A stretch of DNA of 64,000 bases from GCA-002282575 sp964606405 (GTDB lineage Bacteria > Pseudomonadota > Gammaproteobacteria > Thiomicrospirales > Thiomicrospiraceae): NCBI GenBank assembly GCA_964606405.1, contig CAZSGH010000010.1, forward strand, positions 1 through 64,000, written 5' to 3'. The first letter of the stretch is position 1. Each line of letters starts with the position of its first letter. Both the position numbers and the translations under genes were made by a program. The notes under the pieces were generated by a model, which did not search any database, was not told the origin of the DNA, and worked only from the letters and a program-made list of their open reading frames with translations. Shown one piece after another: positions 42,368 through 50,075 of this stretch.

Positions 42368-42397
42368 AAAAAAGGGAGCCAAATGGCTCCCTTTTTA
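42368..42397 (-). terminator. Rho-independent terminator of the rpsF-rpsR-DUF2232-rplI operon
   Basis: A GGGAGCC / GGCTCCC stem (42374-42380 and 42385-42391) with a four-base loop is flanked by six As and five Ts, so it can act on both strands. It is 20 nt after the rplI stop. Confidence 0.93.
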
Positions 42398-42416
42398 TCG
42401 TCACGACAAGCGATAC

Positions 42417-42863
42417 TTAAGCTGCTTTCACATCTAAAGTAATCGTTGCGTCAACTTCTGCATGCAAAGCAATAACCAATTCGTAAGTACCAACAACACG
42501 AATCGCGCCATCTGGCATTTGTACCTGACGACGCTCAACAGCGAAGCCAAGTGTTGCCAAAGCGTCAACCACGTCTTGTGTACCAACAGAACCGAATAAC
42601 TTGCCTTCATCACCCGCTTTCGCGCCGATGCTAACAACCAAGCCCTGCATTTTTTCATGCGTTGCTTGTGCAGCAGCTAAATCAGCAGCAGCTTTCGCTT
42701 CTAATTCTGCACGACGTGCTTCAAATGCCTGAAGATTACCTTCAGTCGCCATACGTGCTTTACCTGTCGGCACCAAGAAGTTACGTGCGTAACCGCTCTT
42801 GACAGATACTACGTCACCCATAGTACCTAAGCCTTTAACTTTTTCCATCAGAATGACATTCAT
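42417..42863 (-). CDS. rplI: 50S ribosomal protein bL9
   Basis: A 148-residue two-domain ribosomal protein. The N-terminal MNVILMEKVKGLGTMGDVVSVKSGYARNFL is diagnostic, followed by the long connecting helix (Ala/Glu-rich) and the C-terminal domain (KLFGSVGTQDVVDAL). It starts 14 nt after the DUF2232 gene and is followed by a strong terminator. Confidence 0.98.
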   Translation of the reverse strand: MNVILMEKVKGLGTMGDVVSVKSGYARNFLVPTGKARMATEGNLQAFEARRAELEAKAAADLAAAQATHEKMQGLVVSIGAKAGDEGKLFGSVGTQDVVDALATLGFAVERRQVQMPDGAIRVVGTYELVIALHAEVDATITLDVKAA

Positions 42864-42877
42864 TGCCTGTTCCTCTT

Positions 42878-43780
42878 TTAGGAATTTGAATCTGGCACAA
42901 ATTTAGTGCGCCAGTGTGTCCAATTTTCCATCCAACCCAACGATGCTACCAACACAATCATATGCGGTAGCACACCCAATAAAATATAAATCAGGATCAA
43001 CCAACCCTTACCCGTTCCACGCACATGAACCCACTGATGCAAGACTGCCAAGCCCTGTAGCATAAACGCCACGGTTAATAAGCCTAACATATCTTGAAAC
43101 AGCGGTTGCTCAGGCAAAAACAGCACCACAACAAATAGTAGCGCCAGCAACCAAGCTAAACGCGCCCCTAAATCAAGTTGCCGAAACTGCTCACCTAAAG
43201 AACCTGCATCATACAAGCTTGTCTGCCACCATCGACCGAGAAATAACATCCCCAACCAAACAACATAAAGCCCCATAAAAACCAACATGGTGAGAACTTT
43301 GGGCATTTGTTCAAGCATTAAAGAACTCGCTTCAGGCTCTATAGTGATACCTTCTGCTGTCCATATACTCAACATTTGCTGCAAGAAACCAAGCCATGTA
43401 TTTTCTGGCGAACCTAACACCGTATAAACAGCGATCAATCCAACCATCAACAGACTTGTCGCAACCTGAATCATCAGCGATAAGGATCGGGTTTTACCCA
43501 ATACAACCGCCAAGAAAAAGGCAGGCAACCAAAACTCGGCACCACTTAACAGCAATGCGTTGACCGAACCTAGTGCTAAGCCTGCGAAACCACCCCCTAA
43601 TAGAGTAGCCAGCAAAACTCGAATACCAGGCTGCAAGCCAGCAGCCAAGGTCACCAGCGCAATAACTGCGCCCGACAAAAGCCCAACAGGTGAAAGAACA
43701 AGGGTTGCTGCCCCTAGCATAAACGCCCACATCAAAGCCCGATTGGGACTTTGCATTACCGCCTTAGCTAAAAACAACAT
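42878..43780 (-). CDS. DUF2232 multi-helix membrane protein (YybS-like)
   Basis: The 300-residue integral membrane protein has eight or so hydrophobic spans. DUF2232 proteins sit between rpsR and rplI in pseudomonads and relatives and resemble Firmicute YybS. No function is established. The fixed position in the S6-S18-L9 operon supports the call more than any motif. The start could be the internal Met9. Confidence 0.82.
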   Translation of the reverse strand: MLFLAKAVMQSPNRALMWAFMLGAATLVLSPVGLLSGAVIALVTLAAGLQPGIRVLLATLLGGGFAGLALGSVNALLLSGAEFWLPAFFLAVVLGKTRSLSLMIQVATSLLMVGLIAVYTVLGSPENTWLGFLQQMLSIWTAEGITIEPEASSLMLEQMPKVLTMLVFMGLYVVWLGMLFLGRWWQTSLYDAGSLGEQFRQLDLGARLAWLLALLFVVVLFLPEQPLFQDMLGLLTVAFMLQGLAVLHQWVHVRGTGKGWLILIYILLGVLPHMIVLVASLGWMENWTHWRTKFVPDSNS

Positions 43781-43802
43781 GGTTAATTTACTGACCTAAC
43801 AA

Positions 43803-44027
43803 TTATTCGTGTTGGTCTGTAAATGGTAATAACGATAAATAACGCGCACGCTTGATTGCTGACGCAAGTTGACGCTGGTAGCGCGCACTTGTACCAGTAA
43901 TACGGCTAGGAACAATCTTACCTGTTTCAGTAATAAAGCCCTTGAGCATAGCAACATCTTTGTAATCGATTTCTTTTACATCTTCAGCTGTAAATTTACA
44001 AACTTTTTTACGATAAAAACGTGCCAT
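43803..44027 (-). CDS. rpsR: 30S ribosomal protein bS18
   Basis: A 74-residue protein with the MARFYRKKVCKF opening and PSRITGTSARYQRQLASAIKRARYLSLLP core of bS18. It starts 5 nt after rpsF; bS6 and bS18 bind 16S rRNA as a heterodimer. priB is not present between them. Confidence 0.99.
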   Translation of the reverse strand: MARFYRKKVCKFTAEDVKEIDYKDVAMLKGFITETGKIVPSRITGTSARYQRQLASAIKRARYLSLLPFTDQHE

Positions 44028-44032
44028 TTTAA

Positions 44033-44410
44033 TTACTCCTCGCCACGACGATCGTTACGATCATAATCAGGACGTTCACGACGTTCGCTTGTTTCACGAC
44101 GCATCATTGGAGACTCTTCAGTCACCGCCGCATCACGCTGCATAATCATATTACGCAACACTGCATCGTTGTAATAGAAAGAGTTGTCTAATTCCGCAAC
44201 AACATCTTTATCACACTCAATATTCATCAGAATATAATGTGCTTTGTATGCCTTTTTGATTGGATAAGCCAATTGACGGCGACCCCAATCTTCTAGACGA
44301 TGAATTTTGCCGCCCTTACCTTCAATTAAGGTACGGTAACGGTCTACCATAGAGGTTACTTGTTCGCTCTGATCAGGGTGAACAAGAAACACTATTTCAT
44401 AATGACGCAT
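44033..44410 (-). CDS. rpsF: 30S ribosomal protein bS6
   Basis: A 125-residue protein. MRHYEIVFLVHPDQSEQV and GKIHRLEDWGRRQLAYPIKKAYKAHY are typical of bS6. The tail is long, Arg/Glu/Asp-rich and disordered. An AAGGAGC site precedes the ATG. It heads the rpsF-rpsR-DUF2232-rplI operon and is divergent from rpmJ. Confidence 0.98.
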   Translation of the reverse strand: MRHYEIVFLVHPDQSEQVTSMVDRYRTLIEGKGGKIHRLEDWGRRQLAYPIKKAYKAHYILMNIECDKDVVAELDNSFYYNDAVLRNMIMQRDAAVTEESPMMRRETSERRERPDYDRNDRRGEE

Positions 44411-44550
44411 GAATGCTCCTTATGGATCAATGTAAAGTTACATGAGCCAGCGCTTGACCTCTGCTGACAAGGAGGTTTGTGCAAAAAACACAAGCCGTAA
44501 ATAATAACACGATAAAAACGAAACCACAAGTAATAGTACTTAAGAATACT

Positions 44551-44579
44551 TGACAGACACAGATTTTTTACTTACAATC
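44551..44579 (+). promoter_or_regulatory. Sigma70 promoter of rpmJ
   Basis: TTGACA (44551-44556), a 17-bp spacer and TACAAT (44574-44579) are 26 nt before the rpmJ ATG. I saw no Zur-type palindrome overlapping it. Confidence 0.85.
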
Positions 44580-44605
44580 ATGCAATAACTTATTGAGGTA
44601 CTCCC

Positions 44606-44731
44606 ATGAAAATCCTATCTTCTCTAAAATCAGCTAAAACACGTCATAAAGATTGCCAAGTTGTGCGTCGTCGTGGCAAGGTTTATGTTATCTGCAAAAC
44701 CAACCCAAAATTTAAAGCACGTCAACGTTAA
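44606..44731 (+). CDS. rpmJ: 50S ribosomal protein bL36, zinc-independent (type B)
   Basis: A 41-residue protein beginning MKILSSLKSAKTRHKDCQVV and ending KFKARQR. It matches YkgO/type B bL36, which lacks the Cys-x2-Cys zinc knuckle of type A; only two isolated Cys remain (17 and 30). A GAGGT site, a near-consensus promoter upstream and a terminator downstream make it monocistronic. A zinc-binding paralogue may exist in the ribosomal protein operon elsewhere. Confidence 0.95.
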   Translation: MKILSSLKSAKTRHKDCQVVRRRGKVYVICKTNPKFKARQR

Positions 44732-44754
44732 TTATTAACGATAACGTTCTAATC

Positions 44755-44783
44755 AAAAAGCGACTGTATCAGTCGCTTTTTTT
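44755..44783 (+). terminator. Rho-independent terminator of rpmJ
   Basis: The GCGACTG / CAGTCGC stem (44760-44766 and 44770-44776) has a TAT loop and is followed by seven Ts. Confidence 0.93.
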
Positions 44784-44806
44784 ATGCATCCTTGTTGGCT
44801 CTGCCA

Positions 44807-44971
44807 CTAGTCGTTTAGGTTTTTAGCATCACCTTCTTGCTGTGTTTTTTTGCCGCCTGGTAAATAACGATTAAAATAAATATAGAGCAACCACATAATC
44901 CCACCCACAATGGTTACCGAACCAAGGGTAAATAATGCGGTTAAACCGAGTGCTTGCCAAATTTGTTCCAT
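44807..44971 (-). CDS. 54-residue single-helix membrane protein
   Basis: A short gene: MEQIWQALGLTALFTLGSVT, then one membrane helix (IVGGIMWLLYIYF) and a basic/acidic tail (NRYLPGGKKTQQEGDAKNLN). AAGGCG lies about 9 nt before the ATG. I do not recognise the family; the topology suggests a short N-terminus outside and a cytoplasmic tail. It is convergent with rpmJ and lies downstream of repeat copy 13. Confidence 0.6.
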   Translation of the reverse strand: MEQIWQALGLTALFTLGSVTIVGGIMWLLYIYFNRYLPGGKKTQQEGDAKNLND

Positions 44972-44998
44972 ATCATGTCGCCTTATTTACAGAATAGT

Positions 44999-45145
44999 GA
45001 ACCTCTAAAAACCTAGCTTCGCTTGCTTTTAGAAATTCCAATTTTATTTTTTAGCTGAAGGAAGATAGTTAATCAATGCGTTACATGCTATTTTCAACAT
45101 TCCCTTCCTCCAGACCTCCAACTCATTAGGTTATTAGTGGTTCCC
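44999..45145 (-). repeat. Dispersed structured intergenic element, copy 13
   Basis: The minus-oriented copy is GAACCTCTAAAAACC, TAGCTTCGCTTGC, TTTTAGAAATTCC, TTAGCTGAAGGAAG, a GTTACATG centre, CCCTTCCTCCAGACC and TTATTAGTGGTTCCC. The GAACCTCTAA and TTATTAGTGGTTC ends show the terminal inverted repeat. It separates the 54-aa gene from the export cluster. Confidence 0.88.
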
Positions 45146-45208
45146 AATACTATAGTTAGTGCCACCTGAAAACAACAAAAGGTTTCGGAGCTTTGAGAAA
45201 AAATAGGA

Positions 45209-45934
45209 TTACTTTGACTTAGAAAAATCTACCGTACAACGCAAACCAGAGGGTAACTCATATTTTTTATTCGCTAAAGACAAACGGACACGAAATGTAC
45301 TACTGGCAGCATCAATAACGCGATCTACGGCAACAACCTGAGCTTTATAACTACCACCCAATGGCTGAGGGGTCACATCGTAAAACTCACCCTGCGCAAT
45401 TTTGCCAAACCACGTAACAGGTAAGACCACTTCGACATAAAGTGGATCTAACTGTGCCACACGCAACACATGCTCTTGATGAATCAAATCTCCTGGATGA
45501 TGATACCGGTCAACCACAACCCCTCGAATGGGGCTGGTTACTGTGCGCAACTTAAGTTGTTCGCGTTTTTCGCGCAATTCCATTTCAGCCAGTTTTTGGT
45601 CGGTTGCAATTTCATCGTGTTCTTGTTTTGAAATAAGTGAGTCTCGTTGCAAAGCTTCAGTTCGATCTTTTTTACGCCCACCAAAAGCTGCTTTGGCAGA
45701 ATGATAGTCAACACTCGCTTGTTCAACACCCGATTGTAAACGGGCTAATAACTGACCTTTGTCAATCAAGTCACCCCGATCAACTAAAACTTGATCTAAA
45801 ACACCATCAACTGGAAAACCAACCTTAACTTCCATAGACGGTTCAATCAAACAGGAACCATCCGTTGCAGCCCACGTCATCGACGAAAAACCACTCAACA
45901 TTCCCACCATCAACAGACGGTAACAAGCCTGCAT
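45209..45934 (-). CDS. Periplasmic HlyD/RND-type adaptor protein
   Basis: The 241-residue protein has a signal peptide (about 1-22, ending MTWA), a barrel-sandwich lipoyl-like domain (PVDGVLDQVLVDRGDLIDKGQ), a helical hairpin (about 70-125), the returning half (SPIRGVVVDRYHHPGDLIHQ) and a beta-barrel domain. It is short for a membrane-fusion protein and is secreted, not membrane-anchored. It is the last gene of the five-gene set, 5 nt after the SecA-like gene. No RND or ABC pump is adjacent. Confidence 0.82.
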   Translation of the reverse strand: MQACYRLLMVGMLSGFSSMTWAATDGSCLIEPSMEVKVGFPVDGVLDQVLVDRGDLIDKGQLLARLQSGVEQASVDYHSAKAAFGGRKKDRTEALQRDSLISKQEHDEIATDQKLAEMELREKREQLKLRTVTSPIRGVVVDRYHHPGDLIHQEHVLRVAQLDPLYVEVVLPVTWFGKIAQGEFYDVTPQPLGGSYKAQVVAVDRVIDAASSTFRVRLSLANKKYELPSGLRCTVDFSKSK

Positions 45935-45939
45935 ATTTT

Positions 45940-47916
45940 CTACTCCATCTGTCCTGTAAATGACAAGGCACGGCGCATTTGTCCGTCACTTTTTTGTAAC
46001 GCATCACGCATTCGACGATGCATCCGCTCTCGTCTCCGTTGTGCAAGTCGATAATAACCAATCAGTACACCTTGCCACAAGCGATTATGCGGCATGATCT
46101 CTGTCATGCTTTGCAAAAACCCCGTAATGGGCAGTAAAAAATCCTTTAGAATATCATCGTCAAAGGACAAAACCACTTCCCAACTACCGGGCTCGCCCTG
46201 ACGCGCAGCGCGCCCGATTAATTGTCGATCAATCCGCGCATTATCATTGCGTTCAACAATAACGACGTGTAAACCGCCCAATTCCGCAACACCATCGCCC
46301 AGTTTAATGTCTGTACCACGACCGGCCATATTGGTTGCAATGGTAACATGCCCACGCTGCCCTGCTTGTTCAATAACGGCGGCTTCATTAGCATCTTGCT
46401 TCGCATTAAGCACTCGATGATCTACCCCCGCTTGTGTGAGTAGCTTGCTCAACACTTCCGAGGCATTCACAGAACGAGTGCCAACCAATACGGGCTGCCC
46501 TCTTTGTTGACAAGCAACAATAATATCTACCGCTAATCTATCTCGCTCGGAACGCTTTAGCTTAAAATGAACCGCTCTTTTTTTGCGCTGCAACGGCAAA
46601 CGCGGCGGAATTGGGATAACCCCAACGCCATAAACACTCGATAACTCGCTAGCCAACTCTCGACACGTTCCTGACATGCCCGACAAACGTAAAAAACGTC
46701 TAAAAAATAACTGAAAGCTTAAGCGTGCCATTGTTTCTTTGGGTGGAGAAACCGCAACGCCTTCTTTGATTTCGATCAGTTGGTGTAAGCCTCTCTCCCA
46801 TGAACGATCTGCCATAACTCGTCCTGTATTTTCATCGACAATCATGACCTTGTCATCACGCACAATATAATGGACATCACGTTCAAAAGTATGCAACGCT
46901 GTGATGGCTTGCAGCACAGCTTCTTCGCTACGCATAGCGCCTTGCCACAAACCACCTAAACCAGCAGACAACTGCACCAACAAATCTCGCCCCGCCTGCG
47001 TCAACGCATAACTGCCCGATGATTCCTGAGCAACCACATGTACATGCATTTCTAATTGCCGCGCTAATTGCATCGACTGACGCAAATAGATCTCTTCATC
47101 CAAACTCGTCGTTTGACGCGAAATAACTAAAGGTGTTCGAGCTTCGTCAATCAAGATACTATCGGCTTCATCAACAATAACAGCTTGTAACCCTTTGAGC
47201 AATAAAGCGTTAGCTGAGCGAAATAATTGATCAAGCGCAAGGGTTTCTGGTGTTAGCCGCTCACGCATCGACATACGATCACGCAAGTAGTCGAATACCA
47301 AGGTCTTGCCAGTACAATAAACAACCGAGTGTCTATACTCGGAAACACGCTGCTCTGGTTCCATGTCTTCAGTCACAACACCACTACTCAAGCCTAAGCG
47401 ATTGAGCAAAGGTGTAATGATGTCACAATCTCGGCTAGCAAGGTAATCATTCACTGTCACGACTTGAATTTGACGACCTGAAAAGGCAATAACCGCTGCG
47501 GCTAATGAGGCAGTCAGCGTCTTGCCTTCTCCCGTTGCCATCTCAATCAAAAAGCCCTGTGTGATGACGTAGGCAGCACGCAACTGTACGGCATAAGGCT
47601 GCATCCCTAACGAGCGTTGCGCACAAATGCATACCAAAGCAAACGCTTGGACCAATGGTAGATCTTGTAGTCCATCGCGACGCAACAATAAGCGCACCCG
47701 ACGCAACTCATCATCTAAGACATCATCATCTAAACTTTGCCATTGTTGTTGCCAAAACAAAACCTGTTTAACGAAACGTTTTTGCGCCCAAACAGTCACC
47801 TTAGGACGCTGCAAAAGCAACCATCCGAAACGACGCCAAGTGCGCTCTAGCCATGTTTTATCGCGCCAATCACGCTGTTGAGGATAGACATCTCCCGTTA
47901 ACGATAAAGCAAACAT
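45940..47916 (-). CDS. SecA-like ATPase lacking the C-terminal third
   Basis: The 658-residue protein has SecA motor motifs: Walker A MATGEGKT (126-133), VDEADSILIDEARTPL (248-263), the IVDENTGRVM...GLHQLIEIKEG segment, NMAGRGTDIKLG and GRAARQGEPGS (568-578). It ends 80 residues later, within the first long helix of the scaffold. The two-helix finger, helical wing and Cys-rich zinc tail of housekeeping SecA (about 850-900 residues) are absent, and the N-terminus differs. The ATPase core is intact, so it is a specialised paralogue and not a pseudogene. It sits 1 nt after the M50 gene. I infer a motor for a dedicated envelope system. Confidence 0.85.
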   Translation of the reverse strand: MFALSLTGDVYPQQRDWRDKTWLERTWRRFGWLLLQRPKVTVWAQKRFVKQVLFWQQQWQSLDDDVLDDELRRVRLLLRRDGLQDLPLVQAFALVCICAQRSLGMQPYAVQLRAAYVITQGFLIEMATGEGKTLTASLAAAVIAFSGRQIQVVTVNDYLASRDCDIITPLLNRLGLSSGVVTEDMEPEQRVSEYRHSVVYCTGKTLVFDYLRDRMSMRERLTPETLALDQLFRSANALLLKGLQAVIVDEADSILIDEARTPLVISRQTTSLDEEIYLRQSMQLARQLEMHVHVVAQESSGSYALTQAGRDLLVQLSAGLGGLWQGAMRSEEAVLQAITALHTFERDVHYIVRDDKVMIVDENTGRVMADRSWERGLHQLIEIKEGVAVSPPKETMARLSFQLFFRRFLRLSGMSGTCRELASELSSVYGVGVIPIPPRLPLQRKKRAVHFKLKRSERDRLAVDIIVACQQRGQPVLVGTRSVNASEVLSKLLTQAGVDHRVLNAKQDANEAAVIEQAGQRGHVTIATNMAGRGTDIKLGDGVAELGGLHVVIVERNDNARIDRQLIGRAARQGEPGSWEVVLSFDDDILKDFLLPITGFLQSMTEIMPHNRLWQGVLIGYYRLAQRRRERMHRRMRDALQKSDGQMRRALSFTGQME

Positions 47917-47917
47917 G

Positions 47918-50074
47918 CTAAATCTCGAAACGCTTCATGAAAAGCTCTCGCAATTGACGATACCATTGCCAGCCCAAAGGCATCGGATCGTGCGTAAAGC
48001 GCGCGTATATGCGACTACCCAAGGTGCTCGGCAAAGCATCGCTACGCATCGTCAATTCAAACTGGAACATCGGCATTAAGGCTTGTGGTGTCTGCCCTTC
48101 TTTAACACTCGGATCCAAACCAATTTCACCACCACCCTGCAACGCTAATGCTAAACTAGGCAAATCTTTTGTCGCTGCTGGCACTTCTCGACTTAATTGG
48201 GCTGGAATCATACGATGCACATTCTCGACTGAACGCAACTCTACCGAAAGGGTATTATGACGGACAAACTCTGCCTGACCTTGTGGCACAACGACCAATA
48301 AAGAGTAACTTTCTGGGTTTAATACATAGCCCACAACCTTACCTCGCTCCCAATAGCGCCCCTCAAAATCATTTGGCGAAGGTATGACAAATCGACCGGC
48401 CATATCACTGACAATTGTCGATGCTTTCTGTCGCGCTTGTGCATCTTCTAACTCGCGTTGTGCTTGCAATAGCTCAGTGCTAACCAGTTGCAGGTCCACA
48501 CGATCCGACTTTGAAGCCTGCGACAATCTCGCCTCTTGCTCTCGGACTTTAGCCGATAGTTCATGTACACGCATATCCAGTTGCGGATCAACACAAATCA
48601 ACAAAGGATCACCAACCATCACCTGCTGTTGCGGAACAGCCAAGACTTGTCGGCCAAAACAATCATGCGGTGCTCGCACTTGTGCCTGCTCTGGCATCCA
48701 GATGATCCCTTCCGTTACCGTTGACATTGGAAAAGGAACGACAAATAAAAAGCTACCTAATGCCGTTATCACCGTCAAAGTCAACGCAAAGGCCTTAGCC
48801 CGTTTTTCAACCAAAGCGGGATCTTGCCAAAATTGTTTAGCTTGCTTAACAATCGGTGACACCAGCATCAGGTAGCCTGCCCAAATTGCCAAAACAACAC
48901 CCACAAAAAAATACTGTTCTGCAACAAAAAGCAAAATAACAGCACTAATGAAGATGCGATAACTAAAAGATAAAACCGAATAGGATATTAGCCAAGGCGC
49001 TTCGCCTTTGCCCATCGGTGGTGGATGAATTCCTGATTTTAGGTTCAATACAAATCGCTTAAGGACATAACCAACATATTGATTTGCCTTTTGACCTAGG
49101 TTAGGAATTTCTAACCAATCCGCCAAAATATAATAACCATCTAATCTCAATAACGGATTGATATTAAAGATAACAGTACTAATACCGGCAATTAAAACGA
49201 TTTCGTGTAAAAATGATTTAAACACACTCGGCTGAATCCAAGACCACAACCACAGCGCTAGCGAAGCAACCGCCAACTCGATCATCATGCCAGCAGCAGC
49301 AACCATCATGCGTTGCCACTTGTTCGAAAAACTGGCACTGGCACTAGCATCCACATAGGGTATGGGCATCAATACTAACAGCATCACGCCCATTTCGTGA
49401 CACTGTCCACCAAATAACTTAATCGCTAAGCCATGCCCAAACTCATGAATCGCTTTTAAAATGGGAAAAGCTAGCCAAATCAGCAATAAGTATTCAGGTG
49501 TAAAGACTTTAGATGTCACATCATCAGTCACGGCATCCCAATTGACGCTCAGTGTGATACCACCTAACACAATAATAGCAAGCCATAATATTGCCCAAAA
49601 CCATTTTGCCCAAGCCGATAGATTACCAACCAATGCAGTCAAGAGTCGATCTGGATCAACCAATGGAAATCGCAACGATAAAGGATTACCAATATATTGC
49701 TTTAACTTTTGCTTAGATAGCCGATCTCGACGTTGATCTAACTCATCCATATCAGGTTGCTGTTCGCTTAACAATAAGTTGGCTTGATGGAGCTGAGATA
49801 ATAAGGTGATGACCTCATCTTGCGTCGGTGCATCATCCGCTAGGGTATTAATGCCATACTGCCATACTTCTTCGACAGTACGATAACCATCAAGCAAGGC
49901 AATTAAGCGATAGGCAGCCGTATTCAGACGCAAAAACTTACCTGATGCCAAGTCCTGCACCACATACCAAACCTCATCACGATAAACATGACGATGGATT
50001 TTAGCTTGCGCCCTTAATTTAGGACGTACATTGGCAACACGATACCAAGAACTTGAAAATAATGCGGTTGACAT
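47918..50074 (-). CDS. PqqD-like / M50 metallopeptidase / HlyD fusion membrane protein
   Basis: The 718-residue protein has three parts. A PqqD-like winged-helix domain lies at about 26-105 (WYVVQDLASGKFLRLNTAAY). A multi-helix M50 (site-2 protease-like) domain follows, with zinc motif HEFGH (210-214) and NPLLRLDGYY (306-315, Asp312). A C-terminal HlyD-like region (about 460-620) has QVRAPHDCFGRQVLAVP and a helical hairpin. The zinc ligands are intact, so proteolysis is possible. PqqD domains in other systems bind peptide substrates. It lies 1 nt after the GAF-HlyD gene. Related fusions occur in export clusters, but no characterised function is known to me. Confidence 0.83.
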   Translation of the reverse strand: MSTALFSSSWYRVANVRPKLRAQAKIHRHVYRDEVWYVVQDLASGKFLRLNTAAYRLIALLDGYRTVEEVWQYGINTLADDAPTQDEVITLLSQLHQANLLLSEQQPDMDELDQRRDRLSKQKLKQYIGNPLSLRFPLVDPDRLLTALVGNLSAWAKWFWAILWLAIIVLGGITLSVNWDAVTDDVTSKVFTPEYLLLIWLAFPILKAIHEFGHGLAIKLFGGQCHEMGVMLLVLMPIPYVDASASASFSNKWQRMMVAAAGMMIELAVASLALWLWSWIQPSVFKSFLHEIVLIAGISTVIFNINPLLRLDGYYILADWLEIPNLGQKANQYVGYVLKRFVLNLKSGIHPPPMGKGEAPWLISYSVLSFSYRIFISAVILLFVAEQYFFVGVVLAIWAGYLMLVSPIVKQAKQFWQDPALVEKRAKAFALTLTVITALGSFLFVVPFPMSTVTEGIIWMPEQAQVRAPHDCFGRQVLAVPQQQVMVGDPLLICVDPQLDMRVHELSAKVREQEARLSQASKSDRVDLQLVSTELLQAQRELEDAQARQKASTIVSDMAGRFVIPSPNDFEGRYWERGKVVGYVLNPESYSLLVVVPQGQAEFVRHNTLSVELRSVENVHRMIPAQLSREVPAATKDLPSLALALQGGGEIGLDPSVKEGQTPQALMPMFQFELTMRSDALPSTLGSRIYARFTHDPMPLGWQWYRQLRELFMKRFEI

Positions 50075-50075
50075 A

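Noticed and set aside
44411..44550. S6:S18 autoregulatory leader in front of rpsF
   Set aside because: The spacing would allow it, but I could not identify the characteristic fold with confidence by eye.
819..45145. Insertion sequences with transposase
   Set aside because: No copy of the dispersed repeat has coding capacity, and no transposase or integrase gene occurs in the window.
45940..47916. Housekeeping secA
   Set aside because: Too short, lacks the finger, wing and zinc tail, and is embedded in an accessory cluster; the essential secA should be elsewhere.
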